Part shown: piece by piece, positions 9,140 through 17,919 of the stretch | Layout of the letters: each line of letters starts with the position of its first letter | Numbering within the stretch: the first letter of the stretch is position 1 | Assembly (NCBI RefSeq): GCF_004322755.1 | Contig: NZ_CP036401.1 | Coordinates: forward strand, 5,146,001 to 5,210,000 | Reading direction: 5' to 3' | Source of the DNA: Pseudoduganella albidiflava | GTDB lineage: Bacteria; Pseudomonadota; Gammaproteobacteria; Burkholderiales; Burkholderiaceae_D | DNA length: 64,000 nt | Program-made: the position numbers and the translations under genes | Notes under the pieces: model-generated | What the model saw: only the letters and a program-made list of their open reading frames with translations | What the model was told of the DNA's origin: nothing | Database searches by the model: none

Positions 9140-9514
9140 GGGATCGTGACCGGGTTACTGAACAAGGGTTAATCTAATAACTGATAGCAATAATTATATA
9201 CATAAGGAAAATAAATTTCTGCAAGTATCGTGCGTTTCGGCAGGCGATGCCGCCGGCTGTCGCGGATTGTCGACATGCACCGTGGTGGCCGGCCAATGCC
9301 GACTTTGGGCAGGAGAAATCAGACGGCCAATGCAAGCTTCCCGCTTCCATCTGCAGCTCAGCGAGCCAGGCTTGCGGCTTTTCGTGAGATCGGGAGCACA
9401 TGCAGCGCTCCTGGCGTTTTCGTTGATCTCGGCATGCCTCGCGAGCAGTGACCAGGCTTACGCTGGCAAGCACCCATCACGACAACCATTTTCACGTAAC
9501 CATCTGGATCTGAC
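9140..9514. other. Intergenic stretch without a convincing gene
   Basis: About 375 bp between the PEP-CTERM gene and the frameshifted gene. The part next to the PEP-CTERM start is AT-rich and probably holds its promoter. Plus-strand codons before 9518 spell a hydrophobic run ending in a cysteine (ALLAFSLISACLASS), but no ribosome site or conserved continuation supports a gene. Confidence 0.4.
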
Positions 9515-9888
9515 ATGAAGAAACCATTGGGACTTGTCCTTCTTGGGGCAGCCATTTTTACGTTAGCAAAGGCTGCTCCCCTGGAATCTTGGCGGCCACT
9601 TCAGGCCCGCTACACTATCTTCTCCGGGCTGATCCTGTCCGATCGGGAAGCGCCTACCCCGACAGAAAGGAGCTCTCCATCCTCATCGAAGGGAAGCCGG
9701 CAAAAGAAATATTCGATTCCATCGGGCCCGACTTGCGCTACACCTGCTCGCAAGACGAAGGAGACAGGCAACGAGCAAAGCAGGGAGTGCAGTGTACCTA
9801 CACTGCCGAAGGAAGGAACAAGGGATACGATTGCTGGATCGGGATTGACCTTCGCACCGGAAAGAGCATCGGAACAGTCAGCTGTTAA
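9515..9888 (+). pseudogene. Small secreted protein broken by a single-base frameshift
   Basis: An ATG at 9515 opens a clear signal peptide (MKKPLGLVLLGAAIFTLAKA), but that frame then turns into low-quality Ser/Thr/Pro-rich sequence. A coding-like mature domain lies one frame over, from about 9592 to the stop at 9886-9888: SAYPDRKELSILIEGKPAKE, IFDSIGPDLRYTC, YDCWIGIDLRTGKSIG. Adding one T in the ATCTT run near 9590 would restore a continuous protein of about 124 aa (signal peptide, PLES, LAATSGP and so on) with paired cysteines. Either the gene is recently inactivated or this is an assembly or sequencing error. The function of the intact protein is unknown. Confidence 0.7.
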
Positions 9889-9903
9889 GGACCAGTTCCC
9901 GCC

Positions 9904-9966
9904 ACCCCAAGTGCAAAATCGGGGGTCAGACCCGTCGGGTCTGACCCCAGCAGTTCGTCCTTGGGG
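9904..9966. repeat. Dispersed palindromic repeat, family 1, copy A
   Basis: The 27-bp core at 9922-9948 is a perfect palindrome: the arm GGGGTCAGACCCG, one base, then the mirrored arm. Outer flanks (CACCCCAA to the left, TTGGGGT to the right) can also pair. Five related copies occur elsewhere in this window, all intergenic. Confidence 0.85.
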
Positions 9967-10060
9967 TAATTGCAGGCGCTATTGGCGAGGCCAGGACGCC
10001 TAACGTAAGCGGCAGGCTCGGGCCCGGGTCATTGATGCATGACAGCGTTTCTTCGCCAGG

Positions 10061-10366
10061 TCATTTCTTCACTTCGGCCACCTTGACGGGCGCGCCGTCG
10101 CGCGATTTGCCGTTGATCTGCAGGCCCGCTTCGGACAGCTTCATCGCGTTCTTGTCGCCGACGCCCTTGACCCGCTGCTGGAAGTCGGCCCAGTCCTTGA
10201 ATTCGCCCTTCGCCCGCTCGTCCAGGATGGCTTTCGACTTGGCCGGGCCGATGCCCTTGACGGAATCGAGCGCGGCCTGGTCGGCCTTGTTGACGTCGAC
10301 CTGGGCAAACGCGATGCCCATCGTGGCGGCGATGGCGGCGATGGCGAGCAATAGTTTCTTCAGCAT
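10061..10366 (-). CDS. ComEA-family helix-hairpin-helix DNA-binding protein
   Basis: This 101-aa exported protein has a signal peptide (MLKKLLLAIAAIAATMGIAFAQ). A single helix-hairpin-helix domain follows: VDVNKADQAALDSVKGIGPA and KGVGDKNAMKLSEAGLQING. ComEA-like proteins bind DNA in the periplasm during uptake by competence machinery; small stand-alone versions like this are common in betaproteobacteria. An upstream in-frame codon would add 26 residues, but the ATG at 10366 has a TTGGAGAA ribosome site and begins directly with the signal peptide. It stands alone on its strand. No other competence genes are nearby, so a role in DNA uptake is inferred from the family only. Confidence 0.85.
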   Translation of the reverse strand: MLKKLLLAIAAIAATMGIAFAQVDVNKADQAALDSVKGIGPAKSKAILDERAKGEFKDWADFQQRVKGVGDKNAMKLSEAGLQINGKSRDGAPVKVAEVKK

Positions 10367-10507
10367 GGTGTTCTCCAAATGGGTGATGGACGCGGCTGCG
10401 TCCCGACACAGATTAGCGAACTCGAGTGCGAAGCACAGGGCCATGCGGCGCGCCGTTGTTGCCGGTCAGCGGGCGCGGCGATGCGCGGAACTTCGCGGCG
10501 ATGGCTT

Positions 10508-10573
10508 GCTGCATGCCCGTTGCTACATGCCCCTGCTGCATTCCCGTGCTGCATGCCCCTGCTACATGCCCCT
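10508..10573. repeat. Five-unit 13-bp tandem repeat
   Basis: Five head-to-tail units of consensus TGCTRCATGCCCC (one unit is 14 bp) lie downstream of the LytTR regulator. They overlap its last codons and its stop at 10562. Confidence 0.75.
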
Positions 10574-11302
10574 GAAGCGCGCCTGGAAACGCTGGCTGAC
10601 GGGCAGCCGCGCCGGGTGGTCGCGCAAGGTCAGCCACATGGCGCCATCGGCATCGCGCATCGCGGCGGCGATGCGGCGCACGGCCACCACGTAGCCGCGG
10701 TGCACCTGCCAGAAGCCGGCCTCGCCCAGCATGTCGGCCAGTTCCTTCAGCGGCGTGCGGATGTGCGCTTCGAGGCGGTCGGTGACCACGCGCGTGTACT
10801 TCGCCTCGGCGGCGAAATACACGATGTCGTGCAGGTCGATGAAGTGGATGGTCTGGCCGACCGATGCCTGGATCCATGAGGGCGCGGCCGCCGGCTGCAG
10901 CCGCGGCGCCAGCTGGGCGAGGTCCGGTGGCGGATGCGCGATCCGCTCGCGCACCCGCGCCACCGTGCGCGCCAGCCGCACCGGCTCCACCGGTTTCAGC
11001 ACATAGTCGAGCGCCCCCTGGTCGAATGCTTCGACGGCGTGTTCGTCGTAGGCCGTGACGAACACCACGTGGGTGCGGCCACCGAAGGTGCGCGCCACTT
11101 CCAGGCCGGACAGGCCGGGCATGCGGATATCGAGAAAGGCCAGGTCCGGCGCCAGCTCGCGGGCCAGCCGCAGCGCCTCATAGCCATCGGCCGCTTCGCC
11201 GACCAGTTCCGCCTCGGGCCACAGTTGCTGCAGCTGTTCGCGCAGCGCGCTGCGCAGCAGCGGTTCATCGTCCGCGATCAGGACACGGGGGCGTATCGTC
11301 AT
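10562..11302 (-). CDS. LytTR-family response regulator
   Basis: This 246-aa protein has an N-terminal receiver domain (VLIADDEPLLRSALREQL; phospho-acceptor Asp in LAFLDIRMPGLSGLEVA; switch residues in VVFVTAYDEHAVEAF and DYVLKPV). The C-terminal LytTR DNA-binding domain spans about 140-246 (IHFIDLHDIVYFAAEAKYTR, FWQVHRGYVVAVRRI). The start ATG at 11302 overlaps the end of the upstream histidine kinase by 4 bp, so the pair is translationally coupled. The frame stays open far upstream, but that part lies over the kinase gene and is not coding. AlgR- and LytR-like regulators control envelope and exopolysaccharide genes; the targets here are unknown. Confidence 0.92.
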   Translation of the reverse strand: MTIRPRVLIADDEPLLRSALREQLQQLWPEAELVGEAADGYEALRLARELAPDLAFLDIRMPGLSGLEVARTFGGRTHVVFVTAYDEHAVEAFDQGALDYVLKPVEPVRLARTVARVRERIAHPPPDLAQLAPRLQPAAAPSWIQASVGQTIHFIDLHDIVYFAAEAKYTRVVTDRLEAHIRTPLKELADMLGEAGFWQVHRGYVVAVRRIAAAMRDADGAMWLTLRDHPARLPVSQRFQARFRGM

Positions 11303-12351
11303 GCCAGGACTCCGGCAGGCAGCGGCAGCACGAGTTCGGCTTCGGTCCAGCCGCCGCCGCCGGTGCGCAGCTCGAAACCGGCGCGGCCGCCATGCAGCGC
11401 GGCCAGGCGTTCGCGCAGGTTGCGCAAGCCGACTCCGCTGCCCAGCACCGTGCCGCCCAGGCCCGCGCCATCGTCGGCCACCACGATGCGCAGCATGCCC
11501 TGCCCCGCCGATGCCGAGACCCGCACGCGCACCTTGCCCGGCTTCGGTTCCACGCCGTGGCGGATGGCGTTTTCCACCAAGGTCATCAGCATCAGCGGCG
11601 GCAGGCTGGCCGCGCGCAGGGCCGCCGGGCAATCGACTTGCGCATCGAGGCGGTCGCCGAAGCGGATCGCCATCAGCGCCAGGTAGTGTTCGGCCAGTTC
11701 GCACTCGCGGCCGAGCGTCGATGCTTCGCTGCGCAAGTCGGGCAGCGCCGCGCGCAGGTAGGCGATCAGGTGATCGAGCATGCGTACCGCCTGGTCCGGC
11801 GCATGCCTTGCCAGGTAGCGGGTATTGGCGAGTGTGTTGAACAGGAAGTGCGGCTCGACCTGGGCCTGCAGCGATTTCAGCTCGGCCGCCAGCGCGGCCT
11901 GGCGCAGGTGCACCAGCTGCAATGCCTGCGACTGGCGCTGGGCGTTCATCAGCGGCACGCCGAACATCGCCGCGCCAAAGGCCAGCGCGCAGCCGAACAG
12001 CTGCGTATCGTCCAGGATCGACGGCGCGGACACGTCGCAGGCATGGTAGGCGTGCACGGCAACCCATGCGCTGGCCAGCAGCGCCGGCGGCAGGAACAGC
12101 CAGGGCCACAGCCAGCCGGCGCCGCGCGGCAGCACGCGCCGCAACAGCGCCATGCCGGCGGTCACGACCGCCGCCGCGGCCAGCAATGCGAGGAACAGCG
12201 CGAACCAGGCTTCGGCCAGCAGCGCCCAGCCGGCCGCCGCCAGCGCGGCTGCCAGCACCGCACCGGCGGCAGCCTGGCGCGGCGTGCCGGCGAGTTGGCG
12301 CAGCGCTTCCTGCGCGCCGGGCCAGCCGCTGTCCGGAACCTGGGCCGGCAT
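11299..12351 (-). CDS. LytS-type sensor histidine kinase
   Basis: This 350-aa membrane kinase has about four hydrophobic segments in residues 25-150 (AAAGAVLAAALAAAGWALL, WLWPWLFLPPALLASAWVAV). The His_kinase domain follows, with the phospho-accepting His in LQAQVEPHFLFNTLANTRYL (about residue 168). The ATPase part has an N-box at LMTLVENAIRHGVEPKPG and a G-box at DDGAGLGGTVLGSGVGLRNL. This is the LytS/AlgZ class, normally paired with a LytTR regulator, which overlaps it by 4 bp here. There is no recognisable extracytoplasmic sensor domain, so the signal is probably sensed within the membrane. The upstream exported protein ends at the base next to this start and may supply the signal. Confidence 0.92.
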   Translation of the reverse strand: MPAQVPDSGWPGAQEALRQLAGTPRQAAAGAVLAAALAAAGWALLAEAWFALFLALLAAAAVVTAGMALLRRVLPRGAGWLWPWLFLPPALLASAWVAVHAYHACDVSAPSILDDTQLFGCALAFGAAMFGVPLMNAQRQSQALQLVHLRQAALAAELKSLQAQVEPHFLFNTLANTRYLARHAPDQAVRMLDHLIAYLRAALPDLRSEASTLGRECELAEHYLALMAIRFGDRLDAQVDCPAALRAASLPPLMLMTLVENAIRHGVEPKPGKVRVRVSASAGQGMLRIVVADDGAGLGGTVLGSGVGLRNLRERLAALHGGRAGFELRTGGGGWTEAELVLPLPAGVLA

Positions 12352-12921
12352 CTACAGCGAAGGTTTGGTGGCCAATTTCTGGGCCGGGCCCATGCTGTCG
12401 ACCGGCGCGTCCTTGCCGACGACTTCGATCTTCAGGTCGTCGATCCACACGGTGCCCTTGCCGGCGCCAATCACGCCGAAGGCCAGCACGCTGGCATCTT
12501 CCGGCACATCCAGCGTGACGCTGCGCGGCTGCCAGCCGGTGGTGCCGCTGATCGGCTTGTCCTGGCTGTTGTAGAACGACGCGCCGGGCTTGCCCGGGCT
12601 GTCGACGCGCATCCACAGGCCGCTCCACCTGGAAATGTCGCGCGTGCGCACCTGCGCCGAGAAGCGCACCCGCTTGCCGCGGTAGTCGACCGGGGAGATC
12701 TGCTGCATCAGCGTGCTCCAGCCATTGCCGTCGCCGCTCACCTGGCGCAAGAACTTGGCATTGCCGCCGCGCCCGTAGCCTTCGGCATCGACGCCGATCT
12801 CGTACTGGCCGGGTGTTTCGCCCGCCTTGATCCACGGCTCGCCCAGGCTCTTGGCGGGCGAGGCGATGGCAATGACGGAAGCGGCGGCGATGGCCGCCAT
12901 GACGACGAGGTGCGGTTTCAT
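12352..12921 (-). CDS. Exported beta-sandwich protein upstream of a LytS/LytTR pair
   Basis: This 189-aa product starts at an ATG (12921) with a GGAGACC ribosome site and an N-terminal signal sequence (MKPHLVVMAAIAAASVIAIA). The mature part looks like a carbohydrate-binding-type beta-sandwich: VRFSAQVRTRDISRWSGLWM, WQPRSVTLDVPEDASVLAFG, KGTVWIDDLKIEVVG. Similar modules occur on regulators and secreted enzymes, but I cannot name a family. Its stop codon touches the kinase start, so kinase, regulator and this protein form one transcription unit. An accessory sensing role for the kinase is plausible but inferred from position only. Confidence 0.75.
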   Translation of the reverse strand: MKPHLVVMAAIAAASVIAIASPAKSLGEPWIKAGETPGQYEIGVDAEGYGRGGNAKFLRQVSGDGNGWSTLMQQISPVDYRGKRVRFSAQVRTRDISRWSGLWMRVDSPGKPGASFYNSQDKPISGTTGWQPRSVTLDVPEDASVLAFGVIGAGKGTVWIDDLKIEVVGKDAPVDSMGPAQKLATKPSL

Positions 12922-13070
12922 ACGGTGGTCTCCAAGAGGCATGACGAAGCTGTCATGCCATCACTGTGCCGTGTTGCCTGCCCCGTGCGGGAGCGTTGCG
13001 ACGGGCGCCGCCCAACGTGGACAAGCGCCGCGCCGGCGCGATAAGCGCTCGGGTACGACGGACGCTCACG

Positions 13071-14012
13071 TCAGCCGCCGAACAGTTCTTCGCGCGTGAC
13101 GGTGGCGGTGCCCAGCTTGCCGACCACGATGCCGCCGGCGCGGTTCGCCGTCTGCACCGCTTCCTGCCAGCCGGCGCCGGCGCCCAGCATGGCGGCCATG
13201 GTGGCGATCACGGTGTCGCCCGCGCCGGACACGTCGAACACTTCGCGCGCATCGGCCGGGATGTGGAAGCGCTGGTCCTTCGTGTACAGCGTCATGCCCT
13301 CTTCCGAGCGGGTCAGCAGCAGCGCTTCCAGCAGCAGCGACTCGCGCAGGTTCTGCGCCTTGTCCGTCAGCTGTTCCTCGCTGTTCCAGCTGCCGACGAT
13401 GCGTTTCAGCTCGCCCTTGTTCGGGGTCAGCACCGTGGCGCCCGTGTAGCGGGTGAAATCGTCGCCTTTCGGATCGACCATCACGATCTTGTCCGCCGCG
13501 CGGGCGGCCATGATCATGTCCGTCACGTTGACCAGGCTGCCCTTGGCGTAGTCGGACAGCACGATCACGTCGTGGTCCGGCAGCAGTGCGCGGTATTGCA
13601 GCAGCTTGTCGCGCAGGACCACGTCGCTGGGCGGCTCCTCGAAGTCGATGCGCAGCATCTGCTGCTGGCGGCCGATCACGCGCAGCTTGATGATCGTGGA
13701 AATCGCCTCGTCGCGCTTCAGGTAGCTGTGGATGCCGCCGCCGGCCAGCAGCCGTTCGACCTCGGTACCCGCTTCATCGGCGCCGACGACGCCCAGCAGG
13801 CCGGCGTGCGCGCCCAGCGCCGCGGCGTTGCGCGCCACGTTGGCCGCGCCGCCCAGCCGGGCTTCGCGCTTTTCAACGCGCACGATGGGCACCGGGGCTT
13901 CCGGCGAGATGCGGGCGACTTCGCCGAACCAGTAGCGGTCGAGCATGACGTCGCCGACCACGAGGAGGCGGACTTTGTCGAGGGCGGGGGCGGTGTAGGG
14001 GGTGAGGGTCAA
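13071..14012 (-). CDS. rfaE1: D-glycero-beta-D-manno-heptose-7-phosphate kinase
   Basis: This PfkB-family sugar kinase of about 313 aa phosphorylates heptose 7-phosphate at C1 in ADP-heptose synthesis for LPS inner core. Seen in sequence are VVGDVMLDRYWFGEVARISP, the GGAANVARNAAALGA substrate loop, and the PfkB signature DVSGAGDTVIATMAAMLGAG near the C-terminus. It lacks the C-terminal adenylyltransferase domain of E. coli HldE, so it is the separate kinase. Two in-frame TTG codons (14018 and 14012) can start it; AAAGGA lies 7 bases before the second but only 1 before the first, so 14012 is preferred. It closes the lapA-lapB run on the same strand, consistent with LPS assembly. Confidence 0.92.
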   Translation of the reverse strand: MTLTPYTAPALDKVRLLVVGDVMLDRYWFGEVARISPEAPVPIVRVEKREARLGGAANVARNAAALGAHAGLLGVVGADEAGTEVERLLAGGGIHSYLKRDEAISTIIKLRVIGRQQQMLRIDFEEPPSDVVLRDKLLQYRALLPDHDVIVLSDYAKGSLVNVTDMIMAARAADKIVMVDPKGDDFTRYTGATVLTPNKGELKRIVGSWNSEEQLTDKAQNLRESLLLEALLLTRSEEGMTLYTKDQRFHIPADAREVFDVSGAGDTVIATMAAMLGAGAGWQEAVQTANRAGGIVVGKLGTATVTREELFGG

Positions 14013-14042
14013 GATCAAGTCCTTTAGTGTCGGTCGGCTGGA

Positions 14043-14108
14043 GCCACCCCAGGAGCAAAAGCCGGGGTCGGACCCGGCGGGTCCGACCCCTGTATTTGCC
14101 GCTGGGTT
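14043..14108. repeat. Dispersed palindromic repeat, family 1, copy B
   Basis: The core at 14064-14090 reads GGGGTCGGACCCG, one base, then the mirrored arm. It differs from copy A by a paired A-to-G and T-to-C change that keeps the palindrome. It lies between lapB and rfaE1. Confidence 0.85.
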
Positions 14109-14129
14109 GCTTCATGCCCTCCCAACAAA

Positions 14130-15305
14130 TTAATTCATCACATTCAATTCTTCGGTGCGGCGCGGCGGGTAGGTTTCCCAGCGGCTGCAACCCGGGCAAT
14201 GCCAGTAGAACTGGCGCGCCTTGAAGCCGCAATGGCTGCACTGGTAGCGCGCCAGCTTCTGCGTGTAGCCGTGCACCAGGTTCTGCACCAGCGACAGCTC
14301 GGCCAGCACGGCCGGCGAGGCGTCCAGCATGCGCGCCTCGAGGAACTTGTCGAGGCCCAGCAAGGTGGGCGTGCGGCGCAGTTCGTCGCCGACCAGGTTG
14401 CGCGCCGCTTCCACGCCTTCCAGGTCGAGCACGGCCTTGAACACCACTTCGAGCAGGTCGATCGACGAAGCCTGCTGCAGGTAGGACTTCAGGAGCGACA
14501 GGCCCTCCGGCGCCCTTTCCACTTTCCTGTAGCCGTCCATGATGCGCTGGGCCACCAGCGCCACGTGCGGCACGCTTTGCTGTTCCACGCGGCGCCACAT
14601 GGCCAGCGCGCCTTCCGCGTCGCCCTTGGCCATGTGCACGTCGCCGCACAGGATGGTGGCACGAACGCTGGTGCGGTCGGCGTGCAGCGCCTTGTCCAGC
14701 AGCGGCATCGCATCGTCCGGATGCATGTGCACCAGCGCATCCTGGGCCAGCTCGCAGTAGAACTGCGCGATTTCCTTCTGGCGCGAACCGGCACCGGCTT
14801 CCTGCAGGGCGATCGCCGCCTCGATGGCGCGCTGCCATTCCTTCTCGCGCTGGTAGATCTCCAGCAGTGCGCGGCGGCCCTGCACGGCGTATGACGTATC
14901 GAGCAGGCGCGTGTAGGTTTCCTCGGCGCGGTCCAGCAGGCCGGCCTTCAGGTAATCCTGGCCCAGTTCATATTCCGCGTGCGCGCGCTCGTCGGCCGGC
15001 AGGTCGGGGCGGGACAGCAGGTTCTGGTGGATGCGGATCGCCCGCTCGGTCTCGCCGCGGCGGCGGAACAGGTTGCCCAGCGCGAAATGCAGCTCGGTCG
15101 ATTCCGGGTCCTGCTTGACGATGTCGATGAAGGAATCGACCGCCTTGTCCGGCTGGTCGTTCAGCAGGTAGTTCAAGCCCTTGAAATAGCCGCGCGGCAG
15201 CGTGCGCGATTCCGACACCAGTTGCCGGATGTCGACGCGCGCGGCAATCCAGCCCAGGCCGAAGAAGGCCGGGATGCCCAGTAACCACCAGAGTTCGAAT
15301 TCCAT
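14130..15305 (-). CDS. lapB: Lipopolysaccharide assembly protein LapB
   Basis: This 391-aa protein has an N-terminal membrane anchor (LWWLLGIPAFFGLGWIAARV). A stack of TPR repeats follows (about 45-340, e.g. AVDSFIDIVKQDPESTELHF and AELHFALGNLFRRRGETERA-like units). The C-terminal rubredoxin-like zinc knuckle reads CSHCGFKARQFYWHCPGCSRW. LapB (YciM) recruits FtsH to degrade LpxC and so balances LPS synthesis. Length and all three parts match the family. It lies 48 bp after lapA and upstream of rfaE1 on the same strand, the usual betaproteobacterial order. Confidence 0.95.
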   Translation of the reverse strand: MEFELWWLLGIPAFFGLGWIAARVDIRQLVSESRTLPRGYFKGLNYLLNDQPDKAVDSFIDIVKQDPESTELHFALGNLFRRRGETERAIRIHQNLLSRPDLPADERAHAEYELGQDYLKAGLLDRAEETYTRLLDTSYAVQGRRALLEIYQREKEWQRAIEAAIALQEAGAGSRQKEIAQFYCELAQDALVHMHPDDAMPLLDKALHADRTSVRATILCGDVHMAKGDAEGALAMWRRVEQQSVPHVALVAQRIMDGYRKVERAPEGLSLLKSYLQQASSIDLLEVVFKAVLDLEGVEAARNLVGDELRRTPTLLGLDKFLEARMLDASPAVLAELSLVQNLVHGYTQKLARYQCSHCGFKARQFYWHCPGCSRWETYPPRRTEELNVMN

Positions 15306-15353
15306 GTGTGCGTGTTTGTTCTTATTGAAGTGGGGGCCGCGGCGGCGGCGGCG

Positions 15354-15653
15354 TTACTGCTGCGCGTTGACGTTGTCGGGCGCGCGGTTGACCTGCAGCG
15401 CGGCGCTTTGCAGCGTGAGGATCATGGTCTTTTGCCGCGTCGCTTCGCGGCGCTGGCGGACGATCGAGGGTGTCAGTGCAAGTACGCCGAGGGCGGCGCC
15501 GGCCGCGAAGAAGGCCAGCAGCACGAGCACCAGGGGGCCGCGCAATTCGTAGTTGAGGAACAGGTGCAGGTCGACTTCGTGGGTGTTTTTCAAGGCAAAG
15601 CCGAAGAACAGGATAAACAGCACTATGCCAACGACCGTGGAAATGATTTTCAT
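15354..15653 (-). CDS. lapA: LapA-domain inner-membrane protein (DUF1049)
   Basis: This 99-aa protein has two hydrophobic helices (TVVGIVLFILFFGFALKNT and GPLVLVLLAFFAAGAALGVL) separated by the conserved NTHEVDLHLFLNYELRGP turn. A short charged cytoplasmic tail follows, typical of LapA/YciS. It works with LapB at the inner membrane in LPS homeostasis and precedes lapB directly. It is separated from ihfB by a strong terminator-like hairpin, so it may be read through or have its own promoter. Confidence 0.93.
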   Translation of the reverse strand: MKIISTVVGIVLFILFFGFALKNTHEVDLHLFLNYELRGPLVLVLLAFFAAGAALGVLALTPSIVRQRREATRQKTMILTLQSAALQVNRAPDNVNAQQ

Positions 15654-15704
15654 GCTTTAGCGTTCCCGTTTTTCACTCATGCCGGACATTACAACTTTTC
15701 AGGC

Positions 15705-15739
15705 TAAAAAAAAAGGGCGGGCTTTCGCCCACCCCTTTT
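15705..15739 (-). terminator. Rho-independent terminator after ihfB
   Basis: On the minus strand GGGTGGGC, loop GAAA, GCCCGCCC (one G-T pair) is followed by nine T residues. It lies between ihfB and lapA and would limit read-through into the LPS genes. Confidence 0.9.
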
Positions 15740-15761
15740 CGACCATCTGTAAGCGGAGACT

Positions 15762-16067
15762 TCAATCCTCGATGATCGGTTGCCCGACCATCGCGTCCAC
15801 GCGCTCGCGCAACTGCTTGCCCGGCTTGAAGTGCGGTACCCGTTTTTCGGGCACCATCACCTTGTCGCCGGACTTCGGATTGCGGCCGATGCGCGGTGGC
15901 CGGCTGTTCAGGGCAAAGCTGCCGAAGCCCCGGATCTCGATGCGCTGGCCGGCCGACAAGGCACCGGTCATCGCGTCGAGAATGGTCTTCACGGCATACT
16001 CCGCATCCTTGGCCACCAGCTGCGAATAACGCTCAGCCAGGCGGTTGATCAGTTCGGACTTGGTCAT
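15762..16067 (-). CDS. ihfB: Integration host factor subunit beta
   Basis: This 101-aa HU/IHF-family DNA-bending protein shows [20 protein letters not shown] at the N-terminus. The family signature follows: [36 protein letters not shown], containing the intercalating-proline arm (about residues 60-75). IHF binds specific sites as an alpha-beta dimer and sharply bends DNA. It lies directly downstream of rpsA on the same strand, the conserved proteobacterial order. A 56-bp leader between the genes holds a short direct repeat. Confidence 0.97.
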   Translation of the reverse strand: MTKSELINRLAERYSQLVAKDAEYAVKTILDAMTGALSAGQRIEIRGFGSFALNSRPPRIGRNPKSGDKVMVPEKRVPHFKPGKQLRERVDAMVGQPIIED

Positions 16068-16099
16068 CTGCGTTCCAGAAAGTCTGTTGGTTATTTACT

Positions 16100-16136
16100 G
16101 CTTGCTTCTTGCTTAGTTCTTGCTCAGTTCTTGTTA
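16100..16136. repeat. 11-bp triple repeat in the rpsA-ihfB junction
   Basis: Read on the minus strand, CAAGAACTGAG, CAAGAACTAAG and CAAGAAGCAAG run head to tail across the rpsA stop codon into the ihfB leader. Its significance is unknown. Confidence 0.55.
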
Positions 16137-17800
16137 TCGAACTTGGCCTTCAGCAGTGCGCCCAGGCTGGTGGTGCCCGATGCGGCGTTGCTGTCGGAAG
16201 CGATCTTCTGCATCTGCTCGGCGGTTTCAGCATTGTCCTTGGCCTTGATGGACAGCTGGATGCTGCGTGCCTTGCGGTCGATGTTGATGACCAGTGCTTC
16301 GACCTTGTCGCCAGCCTTCAGGTGCGTGCCGGCATCTTCCACGCGGTCGCGGGAGATTTCGGAAGCGCGCAGGTAGCCTTCGACTTCTTCGTTCAGCTGG
16401 ATCACGGCGCCTTTCGGCTCCACCGATTTCACGGTGCCGGTTACCAGCGAACCCTTGTCGTTCAGGGCTGCGAAGTTGTTGAACGGGTCGCCTTCCAGCT
16501 GCTTCACGCCCAGGGAGACGCGCTCGCGCTCGACGTCGATCGCCAGAACCACGGCTTCCAGTTCGTCGCCCTTCTTGAACTTGCGCACGGCTTCTTCGCC
16601 GGACTCGGTCCAGGACAGGTCGGACAGGTGCACCAGGCCGTCGATGTTGCCAGCCAGGCCGATGAACACGCCGAAGTCGGTGATCGACTTGATCGCGCCA
16701 CGGACTTTGTCGCCCTTCTTGTGGGTGACACCGAAGTCGTCCCAAGGATTGGCCTTGCACTGCTTCATGCCCAGCGAGATACGGCGACGCTCTTCGTCGA
16801 TCTCCAGAACCATGACTTCGACTTCGTCGCCCAGCTGCACGACCTTGTTCGGGGCCACGTTCTTGTTGGTCCAGTCCATTTCGGACACGTGGACCAGGCC
16901 TTCGATGCCCTGTTCCACTTCCACGAACGCGCCGTAGTCGGTCAGGTTCGTGACTTTACCGAACAGGCGGGTGCCTTGCGGGTAACGACGCGACAGGCCG
17001 GTCCAAGGATCGTCGCCCAGCTGCTTCACGCCCAGCGAAACGCGGTTCTTTTCCTGGTCGTACTTCAGCACTTTCGCGGTGATTTCCTGGCCAACCGTCA
17101 GCACTTCCGACGGGTGACGCACGCGGCGCCATGCCAGGTCGGTGATGTGCAGCAGGCCGTCGATGCCGCCCAGGTCCACGAACGCGCCGTAGTCGGTGAT
17201 GTTCTTCACGACGCCGGTCACGACCGTGCCTTCTTTCAGCGTTTCCATCAGCTTCTGGCGCTCTTCGCCCATCGATGCTTCGATGACGGCGCGGCGCGAC
17301 AGGACGACGTTGTTACGCTTGCGGTCCAGCTTGATGACCTTGAATTCCAGGGTCTTGCCTTCGAACGGGGTGGTGTCCTTGACCGGACGGGTGTCGACCA
17401 GCGAACCCGGCAGGAAGGCACGGATGCCGTTGGTCAGAACGGTCAGGCCGCCCTTGACTTTGCCATTCACGGTACCGGTGACGATCTCGCCCGATTCCAT
17501 GGCTTTTTCCAGTGCCAGCCACGATGCCAGGCGCTTGGCCTTGTCGCGCGACAGGATGGTATCGCCGAAACCATTTTCCAGCGATTCGATGGCCACGGAA
17601 ACGAAGTCGCCTACTTTGACTTCCAGTTCGCCCTGGTCATTCTTGAATTCTTCAACGGGGATGAAAGCTTCCGATTTCAGGCCGGCGTTGACGATCACGA
17701 AGTTGTGATCCAGACGCACGACTTCAGCGGAGATCACTTCGCCAGAGCGCATGTCTTGACGCGACAGGGACTCTTCGAAGAGGGCTGCGAAACTTTCCAT
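16124..17800 (-). CDS. rpsA: 30S ribosomal protein S1
   Basis: This 558-aa protein is built of six S1 RNA-binding domains. The repeats are visible as [16 protein letters not shown] type strands ([60 protein letters not shown]), each followed by LVHISD/LVHLSD-like and V-S-L-G-x-K-Q motifs. S1 delivers mRNA to the 30S subunit and unwinds structured leaders. Full length matches the family, and the N-terminal [14 protein letters not shown] is the ribosome-docking segment. It lies between cmk and ihfB, the usual order. A weak GGAA site precedes the ATG, and the long leader is typical of the self-controlled rpsA mRNA. Confidence 0.98.
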   Translation of the reverse strand: MESFAALFEESLSRQDMRSGEVISAEVVRLDHNFVIVNAGLKSEAFIPVEEFKNDQGELEVKVGDFVSVAIESLENGFGDTILSRDKAKRLASWLALEKAMESGEIVTGTVNGKVKGGLTVLTNGIRAFLPGSLVDTRPVKDTTPFEGKTLEFKVIKLDRKRNNVVLSRRAVIEASMGEERQKLMETLKEGTVVTGVVKNITDYGAFVDLGGIDGLLHITDLAWRRVRHPSEVLTVGQEITAKVLKYDQEKNRVSLGVKQLGDDPWTGLSRRYPQGTRLFGKVTNLTDYGAFVEVEQGIEGLVHVSEMDWTNKNVAPNKVVQLGDEVEVMVLEIDEERRRISLGMKQCKANPWDDFGVTHKKGDKVRGAIKSITDFGVFIGLAGNIDGLVHLSDLSWTESGEEAVRKFKKGDELEAVVLAIDVERERVSLGVKQLEGDPFNNFAALNDKGSLVTGTVKSVEPKGAVIQLNEEVEGYLRASEISRDRVEDAGTHLKAGDKVEALVINIDRKARSIQLSIKAKDNAETAEQMQKIASDSNAASGTTSLGALLKAKFDNKN

Positions 17801-17919
17801 TTAAATATTCCAGGTTATCCAGTAAGGCTCGCAACATGCGACTTCAACTGGGTTAGGGGTTAAACACGCTGCGCACGGACAGAGCACGCCGCAGCTCCTG
17901 CTCTACAACATAGCTTGAA

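Noticed and set aside
9267-9518. 83-codon plus-strand frame ending in a lipoprotein-like stretch
   Set aside because: The hydrophobic run lies mid-protein, there is no ribosome site, and the frame runs only into the next start codon.
10562-12835. Minus-strand frame of 757 codons covering kinase and regulator
   Set aside because: Only the last 246 codons are the LytTR regulator; the rest overlaps the kinase gene in another frame with no domain content.
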